A stretch of 64,000 nucleotides of DNA. It comes from Prado023 sp963697345 (lineage in GTDB: Bacteria; Actinomycetota; Actinomycetes; S36-B12; CAIYMF01). The first letter of the stretch is position 1. The number at the start of each line of letters is the position of its first letter. The DNA lies in contig CAVONS010000016.1 of the NCBI GenBank assembly GCA_963697345.1, positions 78,241-142,240 of the forward strand, read 5' to 3'. The translations under genes and the position numbers were made by a program. The notes beneath the pieces are model-generated. The model saw only the letters and a program-made list of their open reading frames with translations, was not told where the DNA came from and searched no databases. This document shows positions 43,148-54,191 of this stretch, piece by piece.

Positions 43148-44077
43148 TCAGGCTCGAGCGCGCGGGTGGGCAAGCGCGTACACCTCACGCAGGTGCTCGA
43201 CGGTCACCTTCGTGTAGACCTGCGTCGTGGTGACCGACGCGTGTCCGAGCAGTTCCTGCACCACTCGCACGTCCGCCCCGCCGTCGAGCAGGTGCGTCGC
43301 GAACGAGTGGCGCAGGGTGTGTGGGGACACCTCCGCGGTGACACCCGCCCGGGCAGCCGCGCTGCGCAGGATCGTCCAGGCGCTCTGGCGGGACAGCCGA
43401 CCCCCGCGGGCGTTGAGGAACACGGCCCGCTGGGTGTCGACCACCAGCCCGGGTCGGGCCCGGACCAGGTAGGCCGACAGCGCCTCGCGCGCCTTGCTCC
43501 CGATCGGGACGAGTCGCTGCTTGCCGCCCTTGCCGTGCAGGTGTGCCACCCCGTTGTCGACATCCAGGTCCTCGTCGTCGAGGCCGACTGCCTCGCTGAT
43601 CCGCGCACCGGTCCCGTAGAGGAACTCCAGCAGGGCGCGGTCGCGCAACCCGAGCGGCTCGGCGGCCACGCCGCCGGTACTGGTCAGGATCGACTCGACC
43701 TCGTCCACCGTCAGGGCCTTGGGCAGCCGTCGCGCAGCAGCCGGGGGCTTGACCTCGAGCCCGGGATCGGTGGTGCTGATCCCCTCACGCACCAGGAACT
43801 TGTGGAACCCCCGGACCGCCACCAGCGTGCGCGCGGCACTGGCCGCCGCCAGGGGGGCGTGGCCCTCGCTGCCCTGCCGCAGCCAGGCCAGGAAGTCGCC
43901 CAGGTCGGCCTCCGTCACCTGATCGGCCGCTGTGATCCCACGGGCATCGCAGAACTCCAGGTAGCGCCGGAGGTCCCGGCCATAGGCCGCCAGTGAGTTG
44001 GGCGCCAGGCCACGCTCCACCGCCAGGTGGTCGCGATAGGCCTGGGCCGTCCTCGCTAGGGGGCTGGGTGAAGTCAC
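43148..44077 (-). CDS. xerD: Tyrosine recombinase XerD
   Basis: 309 residues. N-terminal SAM-like core-binding domain (1-100), then the catalytic domain with Arg in YGTGARISEAVGL, the HxLR box in SPHTLRHSFATHLLDGG, and His plus the nucleophile Tyr in LLGHASVTTTQVYTKV. It resolves chromosome dimers at dif with XerC. The GTG at 44077, 26 bp after the ald stop, is the likely start; the frame upstream is shadow. The position between pyrG/nudix and parA-scpAB is conserved in actinobacteria. Confidence 0.93.
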   Translation of the reverse strand: MTSPSPLARTAQAYRDHLAVERGLAPNSLAAYGRDLRRYLEFCDARGITAADQVTEADLGDFLAWLRQGSEGHAPLAAASAARTLVAVRGFHKFLVREGISTTDPGLEVKPPAAARRLPKALTVDEVESILTSTGGVAAEPLGLRDRALLEFLYGTGARISEAVGLDDEDLDVDNGVAHLHGKGGKQRLVPIGSKAREALSAYLVRARPGLVVDTQRAVFLNARGGRLSRQSAWTILRSAAARAGVTAEVSPHTLRHSFATHLLDGGADVRVVQELLGHASVTTTQVYTKVTVEHLREVYALAHPRARA

Positions 44078-44103
44078 AGGTGCCGATCTGGGGTCGTGAC
44101 GGA

Positions 44104-45219
44104 CTAGGACAGGACGGACTCCAGCGTCCGGTGCGCGAGGCCGAACTCCTCGGCCACTGCACCGTAGACGATGCTCCCGTCGTGCACGTTGAGACCCAGC
44201 GACAACGGGTGGTCCTCGAGGCATGCCTGCTTCCACCCCTTGTTGGCCAGCGCGATCGCATAGGGCAGCGTGACATTGGTCAGGGCGTAGGTGGACGTGT
44301 GCGGAACCGCACCCGGCATGTTGGCCACGCAGTAGAAGACCGAGTCGTGGATCCGGTAGGTCGGGTCCGCATGGGTGGTCGGCCGCGAGTCCTCGAAGCA
44401 CCCACCCTGGTCGATGGCGATGTCGACCAGCACCGAACCCGGCTTCATCCGCGACACCAACTCGTTGCTGATCAGCTTCGGTGCACGGGCGCCGGGCACG
44501 AGGACAGCGCCGATCACCATGTCGGCATCGAGCACGGCTCGTTCCACCTCGTAGGCGTTCGACGCGATCGTCTGCATGTGCCCCTGATAGATCGCGTCCA
44601 TCTGGCGAAGCCGCGAGATGTTGAGGTCGAGCGTGAGCACCTCAGCCTGCATGCCCAGCGCGATCGCCGCGGCATTCTGACCGGCCACTCCGGCGCCGAG
44701 CACCACGACCTTGGCCGCGTAGACACCGGACACCCCACCCATCAGGGTGCCGCGCCCACCGTAGGCACGCATGAGCGCGTGTGCCCCCACCTGGGGAGCC
44801 AGCCGACCCGCAACCTCCGACATCGGGGCCAGCAACGGCAGAGACCGGTCGGGCAGCTCCACGGTCTCGTAGGCGATGGCCGTGATACCCGAGTCGATCA
44901 GGGCATCGGTGCACGCCCGCGAGGCAGCCAGGTGCAGATAGGTGAACAGTGTCTGCCCGGAGCGCATCCGGTGGTACTCCTCGGCAACCGGTTCCTTGAC
45001 CTTCAGGATCAGCTCACCAGAGGCCCAGACCTCGTCGGCGGACTCCAGGATGATGGCGCCGGCGGCCTCATACTCCGCATTCGTGATCGACGAGCCCACA
45101 CCTGCATCACGTTGGACGTACACCTCATGGCCCTGGAGGCGGAACTCGTTGACTCCGGCGGGCGTGATCGCCACCCGGAACTCGTTGTTCTTGACCTCAC
45201 TGGGGATGCCGACCTTCAT
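44104..45219 (-). CDS. ald: Alanine dehydrogenase
   Basis: 371 residues, exactly the usual length. It starts MKVGIPSEVKNNEFRVAITP, with the catalytic Lys in VLKVKEP and His in YLHLAA; the NAD+ motif GAGVAGQNAAAIALG is at about 174 and the closing segment is NVTLPYAIALANKGWK. It reversibly deaminates L-alanine to pyruvate. Start at 45219 follows GAGAGGACGGCATCG; in-frame codons upstream are not conserved. It sits between the nudix and xerD genes and is not part of the mycobacterial order there. Confidence 0.96.
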   Translation of the reverse strand: MKVGIPSEVKNNEFRVAITPAGVNEFRLQGHEVYVQRDAGVGSSITNAEYEAAGAIILESADEVWASGELILKVKEPVAEEYHRMRSGQTLFTYLHLAASRACTDALIDSGITAIAYETVELPDRSLPLLAPMSEVAGRLAPQVGAHALMRAYGGRGTLMGGVSGVYAAKVVVLGAGVAGQNAAAIALGMQAEVLTLDLNISRLRQMDAIYQGHMQTIASNAYEVERAVLDADMVIGAVLVPGARAPKLISNELVSRMKPGSVLVDIAIDQGGCFEDSRPTTHADPTYRIHDSVFYCVANMPGAVPHTSTYALTNVTLPYAIALANKGWKQACLEDHPLSLGLNVHDGSIVYGAVAEEFGLAHRTLESVLS

Positions 45220-45312
45220 CGATGCCGTCCTCTCAAGACCACCGGAAGCAGCATGCCCCACTGGCACGACCGCAACAATGGGAGTCGTCACGACGGCTGA
45301 ACGACGAATTCC

Positions 45313-45893
45313 TCACCCATTCAGCGCTGCGAGTGCCAGAATCGCAGCCACAGCCGTCGCATTGGTGATGGATCCGTCGAGACAACTCTCCACAGCATCG
45401 GGAAGCGTAACCCAGAGTTGAGGCAGTTCGCGCTCCTCGGCCTCCCCTGTGTAGGGCCTCGACCCCGGGTCCACGGTGAGCCCCGTCGCGAGGAACACCG
45501 TGATCCGCTCACTGGTGCCCCCGGGGCTCAGCGCCAACGTCATCAAGGTGCTCCACTCCTCGGCGGTCACACCCGCCTCCTCCACCAGCTCGCGGCGGGC
45601 GCACTCGAGGAGGTCCTCCCCCAGCTGGTCCAGCAGCCCTGCCGGGAGCTCCCACATGTAGGCCTGCGCAGGGTGGCGGTACTGGCGGATGAGCAGGACC
45701 CGGCCCTGCTCATCGACGGCAGCCACCGCCACCGCGCCCGGGTGCCGCAGGACGTCGCGGACCACCACGTGCCCGTTGATGTCGACGGTGTCGGACCACA
45801 CCGACCACTTGGCCCCGGTGAAGCGCTCCTCCTGGGCCAGCACGGGATGGCCGAAGGCCTCGTCGGCCAGGGTGAGGTCGTGCTCCGGGGCGT

Positions 45894-45897
<4 letters not shown>
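45313..45897 (-). CDS. NUDIX hydrolase, ADP-ribose pyrophosphatase type
   Basis: 194 residues. The Nudix box GEDLLECARRELVEEAGVTA (about 89-108) has the required G-x5-E-x7-REUxEExGU spacing. ELPAGLLD before it is typical of ADP-ribose pyrophosphatases. It would hydrolyse ADP-ribose or related nucleotide diphosphates with Mg2+. Its start overlaps the pyrG stop by 4 bp, and pyrG-nudix order is conserved in this class (Rv1699-Rv1700). Confidence 0.92.
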
Positions 45898-47534
<1,637 letters not shown>

Positions 47535-47572
47535 GGGCCACCAGACTATCCCGCCCGGGACGCCACTCCCGC

Positions 47573-49448
47573 CTATCGCGCGCGCGACGCGCTGTGCGCC
47601 AGTTCCAGCAGTTCGCCGGCATGTGCTCCGGCCGCCTCGGAATCCGCGAGGCCGGCGAGCATGCGCGACAACTCACGCACACGCTCCTCCCCGTCCACGT
47701 GGCGCACGGAGGACTCCGTCACGGAGCCGTCGGAGTCCTTGGTCACCACCAGGTGCTGGTCGGCGAAGGCCGCGACCTGCGCCAGGTGGGTCACGACGAT
47801 CACCTGCGTGCGGCTGCTCAGGGCCTGCAGCCGCCGGCCCACCTCGATGGCCGCGGCACCACCCACGCCGGCGTCGACCTCGTCGAACACCATCGTCGGG
47901 ACTGGGTCGGCTCCGGCCAGGACCACCTGGACGGCGAGCATGACCCGGGACAGCTCACCGCCGGAGGCGGCCTGGGCGATCGGCCGCAGCGGTGCCCCGG
48001 GGTTCGCGGCAAGCATCAGGGCAACGTCATCGATGCCCGTGGGGCGGAACGCGACCGGGCCGTCTGCGCGGTCGGACATGGACGCGTCGTGGGCCGTCGC
48101 CGCGCTGACCGTGGGTGCGCTGATCGTGGGTGCGTCGGCCGCGGGTGCGCTGACCGTGGGTGCGCCGGCCGCCGACGCGTTGGCCGATCCGTCCGGCACG
48201 CCCAGCGCGGAGTCCCGGGGCAGCACGAGACCGCCGGGGTCCGGCGTCGTGGTCAGGCTGAACGCCACCCGGGCGCGCGGCATCGCCAGGGCCGCGAGCT
48301 CTCCCGATACGGCGTCGGCGAAGCGTTGGGCAGCCTCCCTGCGGACGGCGCTGAGCTGCAGCGCACAGGACTGAGGCGCGGGCGCGCAGGTCCGCCCCGC
48401 GCGCCTCCAGATCAATGATCCGATCGTCAGCACCCGCCAGCTGCGCCAACCGCTGGGACGCGGTGGCCGACCAGGCCAGCACCTGAGTCACTGTGGGGCC
48501 GTACTTGCGCGCCAGCCGGCCCAGGGCGGCCTGCCGGTCCTGGACGGTGGCGAGGCGCAGCGGGTCCACCTCGATGTCCTGGGCATAGCTGGTCAGGTCC
48601 GAGGCCACCTCCCCCAACTGGGCCATGACCGAGCTGATGGCAGCGGCCTGGGACACGAGCTGGGGATCGTGGGCGGCGCCGGCCTCCAACGCCCGACGGG
48701 CCGCCGAGAGCAGGCCCATGGCATCGGACCCCTCACGATCCGTATCGGCGGTGATGGCCTCCCGGGCCGTCAGCGCAGCACCCACCAGGTCATCGGCATT
48801 GGCCAGGCGCTCGGCCTCAGCCGCCAGGGCGATGTCCTCGTCGGGAGCCGGGTCGACGTCGGCGATCTCGGCCAGGGAGAACTCCAGCAGGTCGAGCTCG
48901 CGGGCGCGTTCCTGCTCACTGGTCCGCAGCTCGGCCAGCTCGCGCTCGAGGTTGCGCAGGGCGGCGTGCAGCTGCCCCACCTCCTCGACCAGCTCCAGGG
49001 CGGTCGGCCCTGCGTAGGCATCGAGCAGCGCCAGTGCCCGGGCGCCGATCCTGGTCTGGTCGTGCTGGCCGTGGATGACCAGCAGCTGCCCCATGACCTC
49101 GGAGAGCACCGCCGTGGGGACTCCCCGACCTCCCAGCACGCTGCGACTGCGCGCGGCGACCAACCGGGCCGCGGTCAGGCCGTCCTCGTCGACCACGCCG
49201 CCAGCCTCACCCACCTGTGCGGCCACCGATCCCGGCGGCGCGTCGAACCAGCCCTCGACAGCAGCCTGGTCAGCACCGTCGCGCACAAGCCCAGCATCGG
49301 TCCGCCCGCCGGCGAGCAGGCCCAGCCCGCTGACCACCATCGTCTTCCCAGCGCCCGTCTCACCAGTGACGGCCGTGAAGCCGGGCGCGAATCGGCAGGT
49401 CGCCTCAGCTATCACACCCAGCCCGGAGATCCGAAGCTCGTGGATCAC
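47573..49448 (-). CDS. recN: DNA repair protein RecN, with a frame break near its middle
   Basis: Restored product about 620 residues. The N-terminal half starts VIHELRISGLGVI and has Walker A TGETGAGKT. The frame breaks in the coiled-coil arm after ADLRARASVLCAAA near 48350-48370, and the rest is in another frame, starting QLSAVRREAAQRFADAV and containing ASGGELSRVMLAVQVVL (signature) and TMVFDEVDAGVGG (Walker B). RecN is an SMC-like ATPase acting at double-strand breaks. The GTG overlaps the nadK stop. The C-terminal part also has an unusual repeat insert (48102-48170). The break is probably a single-base sequence error. Confidence 0.85.
48102..48170. repeat. 15-bp tandem minisatellite inside recN
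   Basis: The unit GCGCTGACCGTGGGT recurs with small changes (ACC/ATC, CTG/TCG) across this stretch. On the coding strand it gives alternating Ala-Pro-Thr-Val-Ser-Ala, an inserted linker between the Leu-Thr-Thr-Thr-Pro-Asp-Pro-Gly motif and the RecN signature region, absent from the normal protein. The unit is in frame (15 bases), so copy-number change would keep the frame. Confidence 0.6.
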
Positions 49449-50383
49449 GCGCGGCCCCCCGTGGCCCCGCGCCAGCCCTCGATCGGCAATGCGAACTTGG
49501 CCACCAGCCGGTCGGCGAACGGCGCATCGCGCAGGCGGGCGAACGACACGGGTTCGGGGTGGCGCTTGACCTCGATGCGGGCGTTGGACGGCAGGTCGAA
49601 GGAGCGCCGTCCGTCGGCCCAGAGCACACCCTGCTTCCAGGGCGCGACACTCTCGATCACGATGCGCGAGGTCGGGGCCGTCACCAGCGGGCGGGCGAAC
49701 AGCGCGTGCGCACTGAGCGGCACCACCAGCAGGGCCTCCACGTCGGGCCACACGATCGGACCGCCGGCGGAGAACGAGTAGGCGGTCGAACCGGTGGGCG
49801 TGGCGCACACCAGTCCGTCGCACAACCAGCGCGACAGCGGCCGCCCGTCCACCTCGACGGTGAGGTCCAGCATGCGGTCAGCGGGGCCCTTCTCGATGGA
49901 GACCTCGTTGAGCGCCCAGGTGTGCACGACCTCCTGCCCGCCATCGAAGATCCGGGCATCGACGGTCATCCGCTGCTCGACGCGATAGTGACGAGCCACC
50001 ACGGCCTGGACGACCTCCTGGAGGTCCTCACGCTCCAGCTCGGCCAGGAAGCCGACGTGGCCGAGGTTCACGCCCAGCAGCGGGACCCCCATGCCACGCG
50101 CGCGCTCGGCGCCGCGCAGGACCGTTCCATCCCCACCGAGCACCACGACCAGTTCACAGCCGTTGGCCGCGATCCCCTCCGGGAGCGCGTCCACCGGGAG
50201 GACCCCGGGCACTGCCAGGACCTCCCATTCATCACGGGTGGCCGCCACCCCCATCCCCCGCTCCAGCAGGGCAGTCGCCGTCGCGCGTGCGGCGAGGACG
50301 GCCTCCTCCCGGCGGGTGTTGGTGACGAGCAGAATCCTCCGGTCGGGCAAGGTGGCCCCCTCCTTCGGCATGGTCCCGGTCAC
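49445..50383 (-). CDS. nadK: NAD kinase
   Basis: 312 residues. VVVLGGDGTVLRGAERA holds the GGDG motif; NLGHVGFLAEL, NEVSIEKG and CDGLVCATPTGSTAYSFSAGGPIV complete the NAD+ kinase signature. It produces NADP+ from NAD+ using ATP or polyphosphate. The gene overlaps tlyA by 4 bp upstream and recN by 4 bp downstream, the tlyA-nadK-recN order of actinobacteria. Confidence 0.96.
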   Translation of the reverse strand: MTGTMPKEGATLPDRRILLVTNTRREEAVLAARATATALLERGMGVAATRDEWEVLAVPGVLPVDALPEGIAANGCELVVVLGGDGTVLRGAERARGMGVPLLGVNLGHVGFLAELEREDLQEVVQAVVARHYRVEQRMTVDARIFDGGQEVVHTWALNEVSIEKGPADRMLDLTVEVDGRPLSRWLCDGLVCATPTGSTAYSFSAGGPIVWPDVEALLVVPLSAHALFARPLVTAPTSRIVIESVAPWKQGVLWADGRRSFDLPSNARIEVKRHPEPVSFARLRDAPFADRLVAKFALPIEGWRGATGGRA

Positions 50384-51183
50384 TGCGGGCCCTCCTCGAC
50401 GGCGCGGCGGACCTCCGCCGGATCGGCCGGGCCGGCATCGGCCCTCAGATGCAGAAAGTACTCGACGTTGCCACTGGGCCCGGGCAGAGGGCTTGCGACG
50501 ACACCGGCTGTTCCCAGCCCGACCGACTCGGCGGCACTGGCCACGCCGATGATCGCGGACTCGCGCAGCTGCGGGTCACGCACCACCCCACCGCTGCCCA
50601 ACAACTCACGCCCCACCTCGAACTGCGGCTTGACCATGAGCAGCAGATCAGCTCCCTCGGCCACAACAGCGGCGAACACACCCAGCACGAGGCGCAGTGA
50701 GATGAAGGACAGGTCGGCGACGACGAGGTCCGGTCGCTGGGGCAGGTCGGACACCGTCAGCGCGCGGACGTTGGTGCGATCCATCACGGTGACCCGCTCG
50801 TCGCCGCGCAACGACCAGGCCAGTTGGCCGTAGCCGACATCCACAGCCAGCACGTGCGCGGCGCCCCGGCGCAGGAGCACATCGGTGAACCCACCGGTTG
50901 AGGCGCCTGCGTCGAGAGCGAACCGATCGCGCACCATCGTGCCGTCGATGTCCCACGTGTCCAGAGCCCCGAGGAGCTTGTGTGCGCCCCGCGAGGCGTA
51001 GTCCGGTCCCGTGGCGGCCTCGATGACGAGGAGCGCGGCAGCGTCATCCACCTGCGTGGCGGGCTTGCTGGCGGGGCTGCCGGCGACGCGCACCCGACCC
51101 TCGGCGATCAGCTGCTGGGCGTGCTCCCGGGACCGTGCCAGGCCACGCCGGACCAGCTCGGCGTCGAGCCGCCGTCGGGCCAT
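50380..51183 (-). CDS. tlyA: TlyA family rRNA 2'-O-methyltransferase/hemolysin
   Basis: 267 residues. S4 domain at 1-60 (RRRLDAELVRRGLARSREHA), then an FtsJ-like methyltransferase with the SAM motif LDAGASTGGFTDVLLRRGA, VDVGYGQL and the catalytic Lys in MVKPQFEVG. TlyA methylates 16S C1409 and 23S C1920, which affects capreomycin sensitivity in mycobacteria. Overlaps nadK by 4 bp. Confidence 0.94.
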   Translation of the reverse strand: MARRRLDAELVRRGLARSREHAQQLIAEGRVRVAGSPASKPATQVDDAAALLVIEAATGPDYASRGAHKLLGALDTWDIDGTMVRDRFALDAGASTGGFTDVLLRRGAAHVLAVDVGYGQLAWSLRGDERVTVMDRTNVRALTVSDLPQRPDLVVADLSFISLRLVLGVFAAVVAEGADLLLMVKPQFEVGRELLGSGGVVRDPQLRESAIIGVASAAESVGLGTAGVVASPLPGPSGNVEYFLHLRADAGPADPAEVRRAVEEGPQ

Positions 51184-51188
51184 GGCGG

Positions 51189-51431
51189 CTACGCCTGGCT
51201 GTCGGGATCGGCCAGGACGCTGGCCAGCCGTCGGTGGATGTCGGCGTAGACCGCCACCTGCTCGGACAGGGGTAGCTGATCCGCCTCGTCGAGGCGCGAC
51301 ACCGCATCAGCCACGCGTGGGTCCGATGACGTCACCGACGGGAAGAGCGCGTCGGGGATGATCTCGCCGCCGTCGGAAGCGCCAGACGCCGTCGGGACGT
51401 CGCCGCGCTCCTCCTCTGGGATCTCAGTCAC
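51189..51431 (-). CDS. Conserved small acidic protein between tlyA and the HAD gene
   Basis: 80 residues. The N-terminal half is acidic and disordered; the C-terminal part, DPRVADAVSRLDEADQLPLS then YADIHRRLASVLADPD, is a helical pair. Similar small proteins occupy this place in other actinobacteria (between the HAD gene and tlyA), but no function is known. It overlaps the upstream small gene by 4 bp and is 5 bp before tlyA. Confidence 0.75.
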   Translation of the reverse strand: MTEIPEEERGDVPTASGASDGGEIIPDALFPSVTSSDPRVADAVSRLDEADQLPLSEQVAVYADIHRRLASVLADPDSQA

Positions 51432-51742
51432 AGGTCTCCTCGCAGTTCGGCTATGCGCCGCTCCATCTTCTGGACCTGCAGCCGCAGCGCACGCACCTCC
51501 TCGCCGGACACGTACCCCACTCGACCCACGGCCCGATCAAGCTCCGAGTGCACACGCGATACGAACGCGGTCGGCCCCTGCGTCACGGTTCCGACGGGGT
51601 CCTGCTGGACATCGGCCAAAGTCGACGAGGTCCACGCCAAGGCCTGGCCCACGCCGGCGCGGCTGACTCCCACGACCCGGTTGCTCGTGGCCTGCGCAGT
51701 GCCCATGCCGATCGCGGCGTAGTCCCTGATGATGTCGATCAC
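51428..51742 (-). CDS. Small helical (phasin-like) protein
   Basis: 104 residues from the GTG at 51742, which follows GGAAGGAGCCGCC. It is all helical: an amphipathic N-terminus (MIDIIRDYAAIGMGTAQATS), a middle of Ala/Val/Thr, and a C-terminal coiled coil EVRALRLQVQKMERRIAEL. There is no signal peptide. The ending resembles phasin-like or DUF-type proteins of polymer granules, but this is a loose likeness. Overlaps the next gene by 4 bp; part of the HAD-tlyA operon. Confidence 0.65.
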   Translation of the reverse strand: MIDIIRDYAAIGMGTAQATSNRVVGVSRAGVGQALAWTSSTLADVQQDPVGTVTQGPTAFVSRVHSELDRAVGRVGYVSGEEVRALRLQVQKMERRIAELRGDL

Positions 51743-51810
51743 GGCGGCTCCTTCCCTGCTCGCAGGGTACCGTCCGCCCGCAGCTTCAGCCCCCGGCGTG
51801 CACCCGTGCC

Positions 51811-52893
51811 TCACCGGCGATCCGCGATCCCGACGTCGTCGATCGCCCATGAGATCGCGACCAGCGCGCGCGCGACATCCAGTTCGGCGTGCCCCATGTC
51901 GGCGCCGTGCCCCCGACCGGTGTCCCGGATCCGATCCGGCACCCACCACAGCACGTCTCCCGTCGGGCCACCAGCGGCTGCGTCGGCCCCTGGGATCGGG
52001 GCGTCGCGCACCAGCGGTGCGCTGACCACTGCCCCTCGGCAGCGACCCTTGATGGTGTCCTGGGTCAGCACGACCTCGACCTCCGGCATCGGCTCGAGCA
52101 GGGCACGAAGGTCCCGACCCAGGTGGGTGGGGCGCTGCGACCTGCTCACCCCGACGAGGTCCTGCCAGTCGGTGACCCCCGTCAGGACCAGCAATGAGGG
52201 AATCCCCGCGCGTGCCGCCCCCTCGATGTCGGTGTCGAGGCGGTCGCCCACGACGATCGGGCGCAGCGCACCGGATCGCTGCACGGACTCCCACATCAGC
52301 GGGGTCTCGGGCTTGCCGGCGACCATCGGTACGACCCCGGACGAGTGCTGGAGGGCGGCCACGAGTGACCCGTTGCCCAGTACCCGACCCCGGGGCGTGG
52401 GGATCGTCGCATCCAGGTTGGTGGCAACCCACGGCAGGCCGCGTCCGATCGCCAACGAGGCCTCAGCAAGCTGTGCCCACCCGACGTCCGGTCCGTACCC
52501 CTGCATGACCGCAACGGCCCCGTCGTCGACGCTGCGGACCGGTGTCAACCCACGTTCAGTCAGCGCTTCAGCCACGCCCGGCCCGCCGATCGCAAGCACC
52601 GCGGACCCCGGCGCGATCAGCTCCGCGAGCATGCCAGCCCCCGCCTGCGCCGAGGTGACCACATCCCCCGGCTCTGCCCTGACCCCGAGCTCGACCAGGT
52701 GGTCAGCGACCACGCCGGGCGGCCTCGAGGCGTTGTTGGTGACGAACACCGAGCGCATCCCGAAACGTGTCCGGGCCTCGTCCAGGGCGTGGGCGGCGTG
52801 CGGAACGGCCTCCCTGCCCACGTAGACCACACCATCGAGGTCGAGCAGCGCCACGTCGTGGAGCTCGGCCAGGCAGGGGCTGGAGCTGGGCAC
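51811..52893 (-). CDS. HAD-superfamily phosphatase, class IIA (Rv1692-like)
   Basis: 360 residues. ALLDLDGVVYVGREAVPHAAH gives the nucleophile Asp18 and acid Asp20; VFVTNNAS, VPMVAGKPETPLMWE and IVVGDRLDTDIEGAARAGI give motifs II to IV with the class IIA cap between. It should dephosphorylate small phosphorylated metabolites; the mycobacterial relative is a glycerol-3-phosphate phosphatase. The GTG follows AGGAGTGAG and lies 1 bp after the TPR gene's stop. About 100 extra residues at the C-terminus are of unknown role. Confidence 0.88.
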   Translation of the reverse strand: MPSSSPCLAELHDVALLDLDGVVYVGREAVPHAAHALDEARTRFGMRSVFVTNNASRPPGVVADHLVELGVRAEPGDVVTSAQAGAGMLAELIAPGSAVLAIGGPGVAEALTERGLTPVRSVDDGAVAVMQGYGPDVGWAQLAEASLAIGRGLPWVATNLDATIPTPRGRVLGNGSLVAALQHSSGVVPMVAGKPETPLMWESVQRSGALRPIVVGDRLDTDIEGAARAGIPSLLVLTGVTDWQDLVGVSRSQRPTHLGRDLRALLEPMPEVEVVLTQDTIKGRCRGAVVSAPLVRDAPIPGADAAAGGPTGDVLWWVPDRIRDTGRGHGADMGHAELDVARALVAISWAIDDVGIADRR

Positions 52894-52894
52894 C

Positions 52895-53989
52895 TCACTC
52901 CTCAGGCTGGGACTCTTCGTCAATGACCTCATCGAACAAGAAGCCGTCGAGCTCATCAACACGCTCGGCAGCGTCGGTCGACCCCTCGGGATCCACCTGA
53001 GCAGCCCGTACGAACCACGCCCGGGCCTCGTCGGTACGCCCGACCTCGAGCAGGGCATCGGCATAGGCGTAGCGCAATCTGGCCAGCCACTCGCCCTCGC
53101 CGCGGGCGTTCAGGCCGGGCACCTGAAGCGTGAGCACGGCCGCATCTGCCTGGCCCAGGTCGCGCCGGGCCCCAGCCGCCACGATCAGCAGCTCCACCTT
53201 CCCCGCTCGGTCCAGGGTGCTGGCCTCCGGAGACGAGGCAAGGGCCAGAGCGCGCTCAGGGCGTCCGAGCCCACGCTCACAGTCGGCAATCATGGGCAGG
53301 TAGTCCGAGGCACCAGAGATCCGGGCGGCTGCCTTCAGCTCGGTCAATGCGGTGCCGAAGTCACCGGCGGTGTAGGCCGCCACCCCCACGGCTTCACGCA
53401 CGATGGCGACTCGACCTGCCCTGCGCGCCGCAGCCTTGGCATGTCCGAGTGCGGCGTCGGGATCATCGGCAAGCAGGTGCGCTGCGGCGGCCAGGTGCAG
53501 GGCCACGATCTCGGCCAATCCGTCGGGCAGGGTGCGCAACGTGTTCAACGTCACCCGATCCAGGTCGCTGGTTGCCACGCCCTCGGGGATCTGCGGATCC
53601 TGGGGCCGCGGGCCCGAGAGCCGACGCGTCCCGTGCTGGCCCGATTCACCGGAGCTGCTCGACCGCGAGCCACCGGAGCCCGAACTACCGGACCGCGAGC
53701 CCGCATAACGCGAGTCCCCCGAACCCGAGCGACGTGACGAGCCACCGGAGCGTTCACCACCAGATGGCCGGCCAGAGGGCTTCCCCGAGCTCGACGATCT
53801 TCCGGAACTCGAGGGCTTCCCGGTACTCGAGGGCTTCCCGCTACTCGAGGGCTTCCCCGAGCCGGACGGCCTACCAGAGCTCGACTTCCGGGACGAACCG
53901 CCGCTCGATGAGGAGCGGCCGGACCCCCCGGCACTGCTCGGGCGTCGATCCCCATGCCCGGCCTGACCACCGGAGTCCTTCTGAGTCAT
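52895..53989 (-). CDS. TPR-like protein with long Ser/Gly/Lys-rich disordered N-terminus
   Basis: 364 residues (ATG 53998 is an alternative). Residues 1-130 are low complexity (repeats of SSSGKP and RSGSG), strongly basic. The C-terminal 230 residues form TPR-like helix pairs, with LGHAKAAARRAG, DFGTALTELKAAARISGAS and ARAWFVRAAQVDPEGS. Such proteins (Rv1691 position) precede the HAD gene in actinobacteria and have no assigned function. The charged N-terminus could bind RNA or ribosomes, given the rrn operon next door, but this is a guess. Confidence 0.8.
   Translation of the reverse strand: MTQKDSGGQAGHGDRRPSSAGGSGRSSSSGGSSRKSSSGRPSGSGKPSSSGKPSSTGKPSSSGRSSSSGKPSGRPSGGERSGGSSRRSGSGDSRYAGSRSGSSGSGGSRSSSSGESGQHGTRRLSGPRPQDPQIPEGVATSDLDRVTLNTLRTLPDGLAEIVALHLAAAAHLLADDPDAALGHAKAAARRAGRVAIVREAVGVAAYTAGDFGTALTELKAAARISGASDYLPMIADCERGLGRPERALALASSPEASTLDRAGKVELLIVAAGARRDLGQADAAVLTLQVPGLNARGEGEWLARLRYAYADALLEVGRTDEARAWFVRAAQVDPEGSTDAAERVDELDGFLFDEVIDEESQPEE
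53805..53858. repeat. Three 18-bp tandem repeats in the TPR gene
   Basis: Units at 53805-53822, 53823-53840 and 53841-53858 share CTCGAGGGCTTCCC with 1-3 differences. On the coding strand each gives GKPSSx, part of the disordered N-terminus. Being a multiple of 3 bases, expansion or loss keeps the frame. Confidence 0.85.
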
Positions 53990-54149
53990 TCGTTCCATCC
54001 TCTTCTTGTGCGCTGCAGCCTATCCATGATCCACAGCGCGCCGCGTCGTGCCGGGGGCCCGGTCCGCCGTGCTCAGCCAGTCCAGGAAATGGCGCCGGGA
54101 CTCGAATCGAGCGAGACCCGAATCAGACAGGGCTACGCACTGACAAAGC

Positions 54150-54183
54150 AAAAAGGGCCGCCCCATACGGGACGGCCCTTTTT
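54150..54183 (-). terminator. Rho-independent terminator of the rrn operon
   Basis: GGGCCG (54155-54160) pairs with CGGCCC (54173-54178), with an inner CCC/GGG extension around a short loop and A-tracts on the left and T-tracts on the right. Read on the minus strand it ends in a run of U, giving a typical hairpin-plus-U terminator just downstream of 5S. It can also stop transcription from the other side. Confidence 0.9.
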
Positions 54184-54191
54184 GAAAGTAT

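Noticed and set aside
53805..53858. Possible CRISPR array
   Set aside because: Only three 18-bp units, directly adjacent without spacers, in frame within a coding region.
54085..54130. tRNA-like T-arm (GATTCGAGTCCCGGCGCC on the minus strand)
   Set aside because: The T-stem does not pair correctly and no 5' half is present; the similarity is limited to the TTCGA loop and a GC-rich acceptor-like end.
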